Positions 42,005 through 50,433 of a DNA stretch of 62,709 nucleotides are shown here, piece after piece. Below the pieces are notes generated by a model that worked only from the letters and a program-made list of their open reading frames with translations, was not told the origin of the DNA and did not search any database. Source of the DNA: Elusimicrobiota bacterium (GTDB lineage: Bacteria > Elusimicrobiota > Elusimicrobia > UBA1565 > UBA9628); NCBI GenBank assembly GCA_016234805.1, contig JACRNU010000043.1:1-62709 (forward strand), in the 5' to 3' direction. Position 1 is the first letter of the stretch. Every line of letters begins with the position of its first letter. The position numbers and the translations under genes are program-made.

Positions 42005-43787
42005 TGCTCCGACGCGTTTCTGGCCGTCCGCACGGCTTTCAGGTTGAGGCTGGGCTGAACCCTTCCCTGGGCCGCCTTGGCGTCCGGCCCGGTCCGGCCG
42101 GCGAGCCTGCGCTGGAGCATCCTGTCTCCCAGGATGCCCCGCAGCACTGTTCCGCCGGGCCCGGGCTCTCCCGCGGTCACGACCCAGCCCCAGCGTGCGG
42201 GGTTGCCGCGAAGCCTCACCCGGGGAAGTCGCACGATGATGTCTCCGGAAGCCGGGTCAGCCGCTGGGGCGCCACGGAACTCGAGGACCGGGTCGCCGCG
42301 CGGATTCGTCCGGTACAGGCCGAACCCCCATCCTGTGACGGTCACGGCCGCTTCCCAGGCGTCCTCCGGGTTGATGGAATCGGAAAAGGCCCCTTCGATG
42401 AGCTTCATGGAACCGGCTCGCGCGACCTGGTTGAAGTCGATGTAGGCGCCCAGCGAGAGGCCGTCGAACCCGTGGGGAGCGGAGGTGGAGGCGTTGACCC
42501 GGCCCATGCGGCAGGCCAGGGTCACGGCTTCGTCGTCCCATTGGACGCGGAAGCCCGCGATGCGGAAGCGCGGGTCCTCCCGGACCGGCGGGACCGGGGA
42601 AGGGTTGTCGCAGGAGAGCCAGTTGGGGCCCGACCTGCACGAAACCGCGCCGCCCGTGTCGAAGGCCCGGCCTGGGTTTTTGGCTGTGTCGAGCAGGGAG
42701 GCCAGGATGCTCTCAGGGGGGGGCTAGCCAGGGCCTTGTAGACCGAGATCAGGTGTTTGCGCAGCGCCCGGTCAGCCTCCTCCCTCCTCTCCCGGGATGG
42801 GGCGCCGAGGGCCCTGTAGATCCAGCCGGCTTGGGACGAGCGCAGAGCCGCGGTCGCGGCGGCCACGGACTTGGGATCGGAGCGGGAGTTGGCGCTCTCG
42901 GAGATCGCGCGGGCGGCGATCCCGTAGAGCTTCCACGCGACCTTCTGTTCCGGGGTCCGGGACCATGCGTCTTGGGAACCGGTCCAATCGGGCCACGGTC
43001 CGGATGAGGCCGCTCGGCCTCCAGCCTCGACCGCGCCGTCTCCCTGGCGCTCCATGGCGTCGCTCACGCGGTCGAACCTCTTGGCCACGGCCTTGACCCC
43101 GGAGGAGGTCGAGAGCAGGCGCGTCCAGGAGCCCTCGGATAGGACGCCTCCGGTCTCGTCGAGGACCAGGACCTCGGCGTCCGAAACGTCCTCCCGGAGG
43201 TCCGCGGCCGTCAAGCTCCGTCCTCCGACGACCGGCTTTACCGCTCGACAGCGCGCCAGGCGCATGCCCCGATGCGACGGCCGGGGGGAAGAGGGCAAAG
43301 CTCCGGCCGCGACCCAGGCAAGGTCCAGGCTGCGCAGGAGGGGGAAGAGCCCCTGGTGGACGAGGCCCCCGGCCGGGACGAATCCCAGGGGGACCTCTCC
43401 CCATGCCAGGCGATGGGCTGAGACGCCCGCGGTGAGGAGTTCGATGGAGTCCCGCGGCCGGGGAGCCGCCGGGTGGTCGTGGATGAGGGGGAGGATGGGG
43501 TCGCCATCCAGCCTGAAGGCGATCTCGAGGCGGCCTTCGGCCACGAAGGGTTGGAGCAGGGCGCGCGCCTCTGCCGAGGCCATGGAAGGCGTCAGGGCAG
43601 CGGTGAAGGAGAGCTTCTTGTTCCGGGCCAGGGCCGCGGCCAGGCCTTCCCAATCGGAGAACGACTCGGCAGGGACCCACAGCAGGCCGGTCTTCGACGT
43701 CTTGCCGAACCATAGGAAGGCGAAGCACGGCTCCGCTGCCGGCAGGAGAGAAAGGGACAGCCCCAGGAAGACGACGGCCCTCTTCAC
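42001..43787 (-). CDS. Secreted GH57-like protein, reading frame broken at a G8 tract
   Basis: The GTG at 43787 overlaps the upstream stop (GTGA). VKRAVVFLGLSLSLLPAAEP is a signal peptide. The following 250 residues resemble a GH57-type barrel (GVSAHRLAWGEVPLGFVPAG, LDLAWVAAGALPSSPRPSHR); in true GH57 enzymes the nucleophile Glu lies in a WPSEG-like motif, here FVPAGG, so catalysis is doubtful. At 42716-42723 the plus strand has eight G; one more or two fewer would join the frame to a downstream segment (CRSGPNWLSCDNPSPVPPVR through RMGRVNASTSAPHGFDG) that reads through to the TAG at 42001. The joined protein would have about 595 residues. The shift could be mutation, assembly error or a slippage site. 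The CBM48-like gene upstream suggests an alpha-glucan connection. Confidence 0.6.
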
Positions 43788-44245
43788 TTCACTTCCCGGA
43801 CACAGGCCTGCTGGAGGCCCGTGGTTTCGATGACCGGGTTCTTGGGGTCGAGGACCGCCTTGCCGTCCACCATGAAGCGGTAGTGGTACATGCCGGGAGG
43901 CAGGGGGATGAGGACCTCCCAGCGTCCTCCAGGGCGAGGGTGCATGGGGACGGCGCCGCGCTCCCACTGGGTGAAATCACCGGCCAGCCGGACTTCCTTG
44001 GCCTTGGGCGCGGACAGCACGAACTCGACGAAGGACAGGGAGATGTCGTCAGAGGGGGCTTCGCGGTCTCCGGGGCTGTCCGGCAGGGAGGACATGGACA
44101 AGGGCCGCAGGACTCCGGGAGAAAAGCCCGTGAGGAACCGGTGATAGCCGCGCAGGGTGTCCAAAAGTTCGACCGAGGGAATCGCCATGATGACGACGCT
44201 GGCGAGGACCAGACCCCAGAAGATCCACTTGGCTCTGGCGATCAT
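43784..44245 (-). CDS. Membrane-anchored glycogen-binding (CBM48/AMPK-like) protein
   Basis: 153 residues. An N-terminal transmembrane helix (FWGLVLASVVIMAIPSV) is followed by a linker and an early-set domain of the glycogen-binding kind: EVRLAGDFTQWERGAVPM, GGRWEVLIPLPPGMYHYRFM and VDGKAVLDPKNP. This is the isoamylase-N/AMPK-beta carbohydrate-binding fold. Coupled by GTGA to the GH57-like gene and divergent from a TPR protein. It could tether an alpha-glucan or simply be a repurposed beta domain. Confidence 0.85.
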   Translation of the reverse strand: MIARAKWIFWGLVLASVVIMAIPSVELLDTLRGYHRFLTGFSPGVLRPLSMSSLPDSPGDREAPSDDISLSFVEFVLSAPKAKEVRLAGDFTQWERGAVPMHPRPGGRWEVLIPLPPGMYHYRFMVDGKAVLDPKNPVIETTGLQQACVREVK

Positions 44246-44251
44246 GGTTAC

Positions 44252-44261
44252 ATGCTAACAT
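44252..44261. promoter_or_regulatory. Shared divergent -10 element
   Basis: ATGCTAACAT reads TGCTAACAT on the plus strand, seven bases before the ATG at 44269, and TGTTAGCAT on the minus strand (44252-44260), six bases before the ATG at 44245. One near-palindrome appears to serve both directions, giving two leaderless transcripts. Confidence 0.5.
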
Positions 44262-44268
44262 ATCCCCC

Positions 44269-45021
44269 ATGAAATCTGGATGGGCCGTCTTCTTCGTCGT
44301 TGGATTCGGCCTGGCCGTGCTCGTTCCAGAGACGCGGGCCGGAACAGCGGAGGGCCCTGCCGCGGCTCTGACCGGCATCGACAAGCTCTACCTCCACCGG
44401 AACGCGGCCGGCAATCTCGACGCGAGCGTCCGTGAGCTGGAGTCCCTCCTGGATGCCCGGCCCGAGGACCCCGCGGTCCTCTGGAGGCTCGGCCGTTCCC
44501 TCGTCCGCGTAGGGGAGCGGTTCGAGGACAAGAAGTCCCGGCTGGCTTGCTTGACGCGGGCGCAGGGGTTCCTTGAGAAGGCCGTCGCCCTCGACGGCTC
44601 CGACCCCGAGGCGCACTACTGGCTGGGCGTCTCGGTCGGGAGGCAGGGCGAGCTGAGGGGGATCTTCAAATCCCTCAAACTGGTGAAGGTCATGAAGAAG
44701 GAGATGGAGGCGGTCCTGGCCATCGATCCCAACCACGGCGGGGCCCATCACGTGCTGGGAGAGATGTACAAGCAGATGCCCGGGTTCGTGGGCGGGAGCA
44801 GGAAGAAATCCCTGCAGGAGCTCGAACTCGCCTTCGAACGGGCCCCGAACTACACGGCCTCCTACGCCATCCTCGCGGAGAGCTATCGCGACGCGGGGGC
44901 CAAGGACAAGGCCAAGGCGGTCCTCAACCGCCTCTTCGAGGTCAAGACCCCGGAGGACCCGGCGGAGTTCGAGGACAACCTCAAAGAGGCCCGGGAGCTG
45001 CTGAAACTGTTGGCGCGGTAG
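44269..45021 (+). CDS. Secreted TPR-repeat protein
   Basis: 250 residues with signal peptide WAVFFVVGFGLAVLVPETRA. The mature part is a TPR array: ELESLLDARPEDPAVLWRLG, FLEKAVALDGSDPEAHYWLG, EMEAVLAIDPNHGGAHHVLG, ELELAFERAPNYTASYAILA. TatT-type TRAP-associated and other periplasmic TPR proteins look similar; no transporter is adjacent. The end lies in a hairpin shared with the convergent PDZ gene. Confidence 0.85.
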   Translation: MKSGWAVFFVVGFGLAVLVPETRAGTAEGPAAALTGIDKLYLHRNAAGNLDASVRELESLLDARPEDPAVLWRLGRSLVRVGERFEDKKSRLACLTRAQGFLEKAVALDGSDPEAHYWLGVSVGRQGELRGIFKSLKLVKVMKKEMEAVLAIDPNHGGAHHVLGEMYKQMPGFVGGSRKKSLQELELAFERAPNYTASYAILAESYRDAGAKDKAKAVLNRLFEVKTPEDPAEFEDNLKEARELLKLLAR

Positions 45022-45032
45022 CGCCAGCAGTT
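45005..45032. terminator. Hairpin between convergent TPR and PDZ genes
   Basis: AACTGTTGGCGC (45005-45016) and GCGCCAGCAGTT (45021-45032) pair with one G:T, loop GGTA. It covers the TAG at 45019-45021 and the start of the minus-strand stop at 45031. Likely a bidirectional terminator. Confidence 0.55.
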
Positions 45033-46482
45033 ATTGCGCCCGCTTCTCCGCGTAGGGCGGCGGCAGCGGCACGGACTCTCCCTCGGCCGAGGTCATGGTC
45101 ACGCCCCGCTTGAGGATGATGGTTTCCGCCTTGGGCTTGGCGCTCTCGAGCTCGGCCAAACGCACCACGCCGAGCTTGAGCCCCGATTCCTGCTTGCCGT
45201 AGAGGGCGGACACCGCCCCGGCGAAGTCGAAGGTCGAGGCCTTGGCGCCGTCGATGCTCATGATGACGTCTCCGGGCTGGAGGCCTGCGGCCGCTGCGGA
45301 TCGTCCCGGGATGATGTGCGAGATCTTGAACCCTGGCCCGTCCTCGCGCGTCTTGATCCAGAGCCCCACCCCGGTGGAGTAGAACGAGGGAGGCTCCACG
45401 AGCGTCACGGGCTGGAGGAGCTCGAGCTTGACCTTCAGGTCGGAGTCCAGGCCGGTGTCGTTGGGCGTGACGATGGTGCCGCCGGGCGTGACCTTGACGA
45501 GCCTTCCGTCTCCTCCTGAGATGTCTACGACGCGGCCGGCCAGGGGATAGAAGCTCCCGCCCGGGAGCCGCATCTTGAAGAAGAACAGGCGCAGGTTGTT
45601 CGTCTGGGCGGGGCCGTGGGAGTCGAGGACTTTCGCCCAGAACACGGTCTTCGGGGGCAGGCTCAGATAGTCGAGGGACTGGTCCGTGCAGACCGCGGTC
45701 GTGGCCTCGCCCTGCAGGACGTCGCCGGGGCCCGCGCTGGAGGGGATGCCTTTCGGGAAGTGGATCCAGAGCGACTGCCCGGCCGCGATCTTGAATTCCT
45801 GGGGCTCGGCGTTGCGGACCGCGGCGTCGGCGTCGGCCTGCGCCCTGGCCAGGCGCTTCTCCTTGAGCAGCATCTCGTGGGTGGAAAGCTCATCCGGGCC
45901 GCGCAGGACCGCTGGGACGAACGCCTGGGGCTTGCCGGAGAGGGGCTGGGTCCCGAGGCCGCGGACCACCACGGCGGAGAGCCTGCCTTCGGCCGGCAGG
46001 GTCTTCATGCGCTCCGCGGCGTGGGCCTGGGTGCGGCTGGGGGAGGCAAACAGGTAGGTGAGATGGTCGCCCGGCGTCATCCCCATGGACTCGGCTTCCG
46101 AGCCCGGGACCAAGGCCAGGACTTCGAGGCCCGAGGGTCTTTCGGCTGTCAGAGCCCCTAGCAAGGACAGCCCGGCCATGGGCTGATGGGAGGGCGTCGT
46201 TGCCCGGGCCTGAGCCGCGGTTTCGCGCCGCTCCTCGGGAGTCGGGACCTTGACGGTCGGACGCTTGGCAGGCTTGGGCTTCGGTTTGGCGGCCTTGGCC
46301 GCGGGCTTGGGCAGGTCCGCCGCCTTCTGATGGCGCTTGGCCGCTGCGGGCTTGTCCGCGGCAGGCTGGGCAGCGGCTGGTTGGGCCTGGGAATCCTTGC
46401 CGGAAGGAGCCGCAGCTTGCACGGAGGCGAGCGCGGCGAGGGTCAACAGGCCTGAGAGGAGGATCGGGCGCTGGGAGGTCAT
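45031..46482 (-). CDS. Secreted PDZ-domain protein with Lys/Ala/Pro-rich N-terminal region
   Basis: 483 residues from the ATG at 46482 (ATGA overlap with the upstream gene). Signal peptide PILLSGLLTLAALASVQAAA; residues about 25-95 are Lys/Ala/Pro/Gln-rich, as in TonB-like spacers. A first PDZ-like segment (GLEVLALVPGSEAESMGMTP, DHLTYLFASPS) is followed by a unique middle domain and a C-terminal PDZ (HIIPGRSAAAAGLQPGDVIM, SIDGAKASTFDFAGAVSALY). No protease domain is seen. It ends a three-gene envelope operon; probably a periplasmic scaffold. Confidence 0.75.
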   Translation of the reverse strand: MTSQRPILLSGLLTLAALASVQAAAPSGKDSQAQPAAAQPAADKPAAAKRHQKAADLPKPAAKAAKPKPKPAKRPTVKVPTPEERRETAAQARATTPSHQPMAGLSLLGALTAERPSGLEVLALVPGSEAESMGMTPGDHLTYLFASPSRTQAHAAERMKTLPAEGRLSAVVVRGLGTQPLSGKPQAFVPAVLRGPDELSTHEMLLKEKRLARAQADADAAVRNAEPQEFKIAAGQSLWIHFPKGIPSSAGPGDVLQGEATTAVCTDQSLDYLSLPPKTVFWAKVLDSHGPAQTNNLRLFFFKMRLPGGSFYPLAGRVVDISGGDGRLVKVTPGGTIVTPNDTGLDSDLKVKLELLQPVTLVEPPSFYSTGVGLWIKTREDGPGFKISHIIPGRSAAAAGLQPGDVIMSIDGAKASTFDFAGAVSALYGKQESGLKLGVVRLAELESAKPKAETIILKRGVTMTSAEGESVPLPPPYAEKRAQ

Positions 46483-48968
46483 GGTTTCACCTCGGAGGCC
46501 TTTTCTGCGGAGGCCTTTTTCGGAGAGTCGGCTGGAGTCTTGGGCTTGGCTTGGCGCTTGACGGCGCGTCGCGCCGGTTTGGGAGTCTCGGGCTTGATCG
46601 TCTCGGCCTTGTTCGCGGCAGCCTTGGCCGGCTTGCCTGCCGCGGCCTTGTGCTTCTCGATCTGTTTGGGCTGGGCCTCGGGAGAGGGGGCCGACTCGGC
46701 GGCCGGGAGTTCCAGCTGCGCCTTGCGGTGCAGGGCCGCTTCCTTGGCCTCCTCGATCCTCCTGATCTCGTCCATCACGGACGCGGACACGGCCGCGAGC
46801 TTGTCGTCGTTGGGAAGGAGGCGGCCGGCGGCCCCGTCCTCGGGAGCGGCCAGGGAGAGTCCGGAGGAATCGGCGACGCGGAGGAGCGCTTCCTTCTGGT
46901 CGTTGTAGCAGCCGCTGTTCGGCAGGGTGGGGAGGCGCGCCAAGGCGGCATTGACGATCTTCAGGGACGCCGCGGTAGGGTCGTTGCCGGGCTGAGGCGG
47001 CGCCTCGCCCTCCTCGACGCTCTTGGAGAGGGTCTCGCCCCATAGGGCGGACAGGCGGGCGGCCGGCAGGTCGGCTTCGACCTTCTTGGCTGCCTCGTCG
47101 ATGGAACCGCACCGGGTCGAGGGGTTCGCATCGAGGATCGCCAGGCCGTGCGCCAGGGAATCGGCCGAGGCGGTGAGTTGGCAGGACTTCTCGAGGTCGC
47201 GCGCCTTGGACACGGATTCTCGGAACGCGGCCTGGTCGCTCCTGCGCTTCCGGATCGTCCGGAGCTGGCCATGGAGATCGGCGAGGAAGCGGTCGCAGCC
47301 GGCCGGCATGGCGGCGATCATCTTGATGGCCGCCTCGGTCCTGGCGGTCCCGTACTCGCACTTCTCAGGGGAGAGGTCCGAACGGGAGGCGGAGATCGCC
47401 TCCTCGAGCTTGGCGAGGGCGGACGCGTTCTGCAGGGCTTCCTGCCGGCGCTTGCCGGCCGCGGCCAGGAGGTCGGCGTACTGCTTCTTGGCCTTGGCGG
47501 ACTCGGCGAACACCCCGGCGAAGGCGGAGTAGGCCTCCTCTGCTTCCTTGAAGCGGCAGTCGAGGGCCAGGGCGTCCGCCGCGGTCAGGGCGTCGAGGGC
47601 GTGGTCGAACGCGTCCGAGACCGGGACGCCGACCTTCCCCGATATGGTGTTGGTCTCGGCTCCGCTGACGATGAATCGGAAGGCGAAGGGACGGGAGTGG
47701 AGGAGGGGGACCTCGCGCCGGATCTCGTAGAGGCCTCCGTTGCTCCGGCGCACGCGCCGGGTAGACTCCTCGGAGAACCCGTGCTTGCCGTAGTCGACGA
47801 AGGTGGTCTCCGAGATCTCCGCGTTCTCGCCTTCGGCGAGGCCGTCGACCCAGTAACCGGCCGTGAGGACGACCGTGTCGCCCGTCTCGTGCCGGTCGAG
47901 CCGGACGGGCTGGTGCAGGTGGAGTTCCGTGGCGGTCAGGCGCGTCTTCGGCGACTCGGCCGGGGAGACGGTCCTGGAGCGCTTCTTCTGGAGGATGTCC
48001 GTGAAATCGGGATGCGCGGCCAGGGCCGAGGCCGCGGCATCGAGCTCCGCGATCTGGGAGGCCAGGCCGAGCTTGGCGTCGAGCCTGGCGACGGCCGCGT
48101 GATAGCGCTTCAGGGACCTGAGCCGCCGCTGGTCCAGGAGGTACTTCTTGATCCAGCCGCGCAGGTCGCCGGAGAGGCTCGCGTTCCTCGTGTCGGTCTC
48201 GATGAGGGCGCCGGCATCCTTTCCGTAGACGGTCCGGAGGTGCTTCTTGAGGTGCTCGACCGCGGCCCCATCCGGCTGGACCGCGGCAAGATGATCCTCG
48301 AAGAAGGCGTCCGCCAGGTTCCCTGGGTCGGGGGAGAGGTCGGCTCTGGTGCGGGCCGCGAACGACGCGCCCCAGGGGGTTTCGAAGAGCGTGGTCCCCT
48401 CGTCGGAGGCCAGGGCCTTGGGGTCCAGGGCGCTGAACTCCGAGTGCCCTGCGATGATGAGCCGGGCCGCGGAGTGGAGGGCGGGGGTCATCAGTCCCGA
48501 TTCAGGGAGCGTCAGGAGAGGGGTGAACTCAAGGGCCGCGCCCGCGGGCACGGCCGGGTTGCCTGAAAAGAACCGGGCATAGGCTTCCCCGAATTCCTTG
48601 GCGGCCATGCTCAGCCTGCCGAGCTCGGCCAGGGCCTCCCACTGGGCGTCTTGGAAACGCGGATTCTCCTTGGGGCTCTGGACCACGAGGTAGCGCTTGT
48701 CCACGAGGATCCCGTACACCTCGGCCCCGAGGGTCCGCGAGGCCCATTCCGCGGCCTCCCGCTCGGGGGTCAGGGCCTGCTGGGGCGCGGCTTCAGGGGC
48801 CTGCGTCTCTTCGCCGGCCTGTGGAGCGGCGGGCCGGGGCGCGGTCGAGGCCGTAGGCCGAGCGTCCCGGCCGCCCTCGGGAGGGGCGTTGGCGGGCCGG
48901 GGGCCCGCGTGGGCAGCGCTGGCCAGGAACGTCGTGGTCATGGTGAGAAGCCGGATTCGTTTCATCAT
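46479..48968 (-). CDS. Large secreted protein of unknown function with basic Lys/Ala/Pro C-terminus
   Basis: 829 residues. Signal peptide RLLTMTTTFLASAAHAGPRP, then a Pro/Ala-rich stretch, an unrecognised alpha/beta region, a beta-rich part (VVLTAGYWVDGLAEGENAEI, FAFRFIVSGAETNTI) and a long helical region with TPR-like character (ALTAADALALDCRFKEAEEA) and repeated cysteines about every 40 residues. The last 120 residues are Lys/Ala/Pro-rich, mirrored by the N-terminal spacer of the next gene. ATGA overlaps at both ends. No family recognised. Confidence 0.6.
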   Translation of the reverse strand: MMKRIRLLTMTTTFLASAAHAGPRPANAPPEGGRDARPTASTAPRPAAPQAGEETQAPEAAPQQALTPEREAAEWASRTLGAEVYGILVDKRYLVVQSPKENPRFQDAQWEALAELGRLSMAAKEFGEAYARFFSGNPAVPAGAALEFTPLLTLPESGLMTPALHSAARLIIAGHSEFSALDPKALASDEGTTLFETPWGASFAARTRADLSPDPGNLADAFFEDHLAAVQPDGAAVEHLKKHLRTVYGKDAGALIETDTRNASLSGDLRGWIKKYLLDQRRLRSLKRYHAAVARLDAKLGLASQIAELDAAASALAAHPDFTDILQKKRSRTVSPAESPKTRLTATELHLHQPVRLDRHETGDTVVLTAGYWVDGLAEGENAEISETTFVDYGKHGFSEESTRRVRRSNGGLYEIRREVPLLHSRPFAFRFIVSGAETNTISGKVGVPVSDAFDHALDALTAADALALDCRFKEAEEAYSAFAGVFAESAKAKKQYADLLAAAGKRRQEALQNASALAKLEEAISASRSDLSPEKCEYGTARTEAAIKMIAAMPAGCDRFLADLHGQLRTIRKRRSDQAAFRESVSKARDLEKSCQLTASADSLAHGLAILDANPSTRCGSIDEAAKKVEADLPAARLSALWGETLSKSVEEGEAPPQPGNDPTAASLKIVNAALARLPTLPNSGCYNDQKEALLRVADSSGLSLAAPEDGAAGRLLPNDDKLAAVSASVMDEIRRIEEAKEAALHRKAQLELPAAESAPSPEAQPKQIEKHKAAAGKPAKAAANKAETIKPETPKPARRAVKRQAKPKTPADSPKKASAEKASEVKP

Positions 48969-49522
48969 AAGCGATACCCTGCGCAGATCTCCTTGATTTC
49001 CAGAGCGATGCTTTCCAACTCCCGCCGCGCGGGGTGGTCCTTCCCCAGCTTCTCAGCTACCTCGGCCACTTTGGAGGAGGTCGTTTGGGCACGGGCGCGG
49101 TCCGTCGCGATCCGGCCGCGCAGGATGCTCTGCATCATCGAGAACTCGTCCACGATCTCCCTGAGGGCGTCGTTGTCCCGGACTCGGACGCTGCCCAGGA
49201 AGTCGCCGGCCTTCAGGCGCTCGATGGACGCGGCCAGCACGCGCAAGGGGCCCGCGAACCGATGAGACCAGAGCAGGGCCACGAGCGCGCTGGCCAGGAT
49301 GGAGACCGTCATGCTGAGCGCCATGGGCAGGCGCATCTTCATGGCGCACCAGCTCATGGGCTGGTACAGCTGTCCGGATTGGGCGAAAGCGTTCTCCAGG
49401 CCGCGGGCCATGCTGTAGGAAACGAGCAGGACGCTGGCCGTGACCAGGACCATCACGGTCAGGAGCATGTGCGCCTGCACGGGAGGGTCGATCCAGAATT
49501 GGCGTCGCTTCTTGCTCGTCAT
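48965..49522 (-). CDS. Two-helix membrane protein with HAMP domain
   Basis: 185 residues. Two transmembrane helices (MLLTVMVLVTASVLLVSYSM and MALSMTVSILASALVALLW) enclose a short periplasmic loop. A HAMP domain follows (HRFAGPLRVLAASIERLKAG, DNDALREIVDEFSMM) and then a coiled coil. It has the input half of a chemoreceptor or sensor kinase but no output domain, so it may signal through a partner. First gene of the operon with the 829-residue and PDZ proteins. Confidence 0.8.
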   Translation of the reverse strand: MTSKKRRQFWIDPPVQAHMLLTVMVLVTASVLLVSYSMARGLENAFAQSGQLYQPMSWCAMKMRLPMALSMTVSILASALVALLWSHRFAGPLRVLAASIERLKAGDFLGSVRVRDNDALREIVDEFSMMQSILRGRIATDRARAQTTSSKVAEVAEKLGKDHPARRELESIALEIKEICAGYRL

Positions 49523-49528
49523 CCCGCA

Positions 49529-49557
49529 AGATTATCAAGAAGTAATAACATTGTCAA
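49529..49557 (-). promoter_or_regulatory. Strong sigma70-type promoter of the HAMP-829-PDZ operon, inside the panC 3' end
   Basis: Minus strand: perfect TTGACA (-35), 17-base spacer, TAATCT (-10) ending six bases before the ATG at 49522. The -35 and spacer encode the last residues of PanC (DNVITS). Confidence 0.7.
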
Positions 49558-50380
49558 TCAATCGGGCCCGGCCGAGCCGGACCGCGGTCAGCAAGCGCAG
49601 GCCCGGCCTGAGCGCGTCGGCCGGCTGGAGCGTTTCCGGATCGACCAGGGCGACATAGTCCACCGAGGCCCCGGGGATCGCTCGGAGGCGCTCGCGTATC
49701 CGGCCCAGGAGGGTCCGCGGGGTCAGGGGCTGGCGGCTCAGGGCCGCTCCCCACGCCAGGGCCGCGTGGATGGCCGGGGCCATGGCGCGCTCGGCCGGGG
49801 GCAGGTATGCGTTGCGGCTCGACATTGCGAGCCCGTCGGGCTCGCGCAGGGTGGGGCAGCCCGTGATCCTGACCGGCAGGTCGAGGTCCCGGGCCATCCG
49901 CTTGATGACCACGAGCTGCTGGAAATCCTTCTCTCCGAAGTAGGCCCGGTGGGGCCCGACGATGTTGAGGAGCTTGAGGACCACGGTGGCCACGCCGCGG
50001 AAGTGTCCCGGTCGGACCGCTCCGCAGAGCGTCTCCGAGAGTCCCGTCACCTCCACGAAGGAGGCGGACCCGGCCGGGTACATCGCCTCGGGGGACGGAT
50101 GGAAGAGGGCGTCCGCTCCCTCCCTCCGGCAGCACAGCGTGTCCGCGGAGAACGGCCGCGGGTAGGCGGAGAAGTCCTCCTTGGGGCCGAACTGGGTCGG
50201 GTTGACGAAGACCGACACCACGGTCCGGTCGTTCTCCGCGCGGGAGCGGCGGATGAGGGAGGCGTGGCCGGCGTGCAGCGCGCCCATGGTGGGCACCAAG
50301 CCGATCCGCTCGCCCTGCTTGCGCCAGCGAGCGGAGAGCCCTGACATGCTCCCCGGGTCTTCGACGATCCTCATGGTCAT
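49535..50380 (-). CDS. panC: Pantoate--beta-alanine ligase (pantothenate synthetase)
   Basis: 281 residues. Nucleotidyltransferase-fold signature GLVPTMGALHAGHASLIR, SVFVNPTQFGPKEDFSAYPR, YFGEKDFQQLVVIKRM and the KMSKS-equivalent AMSSRNAYL are all present. It joins pantoate and beta-alanine with ATP in the cytosol, the last step to pantothenate. The ATG at 50380 is preceded by GGGAGG within the MTEPKR repeat element, and both lie in alternative hairpins. panB is two genes upstream, so the pantothenate pathway is clustered with a hydrolase in between. Confidence 0.96.
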   Translation of the reverse strand: MTMRIVEDPGSMSGLSARWRKQGERIGLVPTMGALHAGHASLIRRSRAENDRTVVSVFVNPTQFGPKEDFSAYPRPFSADTLCCRREGADALFHPSPEAMYPAGSASFVEVTGLSETLCGAVRPGHFRGVATVVLKLLNIVGPHRAYFGEKDFQQLVVIKRMARDLDLPVRITGCPTLREPDGLAMSSRNAYLPPAERAMAPAIHAALAWGAALSRQPLTPRTLLGRIRERLRAIPGASVDYVALVDPETLQPADALRPGLRLLTAVRLGRARLIDNVITS

Positions 50381-50433
50381 GGTCGCCTCCCACGGCGATG
50401 GACGCGACCATTTCCTCGCTTAGGCTCGGTCAT
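50377..50433 (-). CDS. Putative 18-residue coupling micro-ORF (MTEPKR element, copy 2)
   Basis: The reading frame [18 protein letters not shown] starts in ATGA with the hydrolase stop and ends in ATGA with the panC start, so it links the two genes with no free bases. Its first 17 bases match the other two copies; its last 26 bases up to the panC ATG match copy 1 exactly. The element can form either an 8-bp hairpin (50379-50386 with 50404-50411) or a 5-bp hairpin (50383-50387 with 50394-50398). Whether a peptide is made is unknown. Confidence 0.45.
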   Translation of the reverse strand: MTEPKRGNGRVHRRGRRP

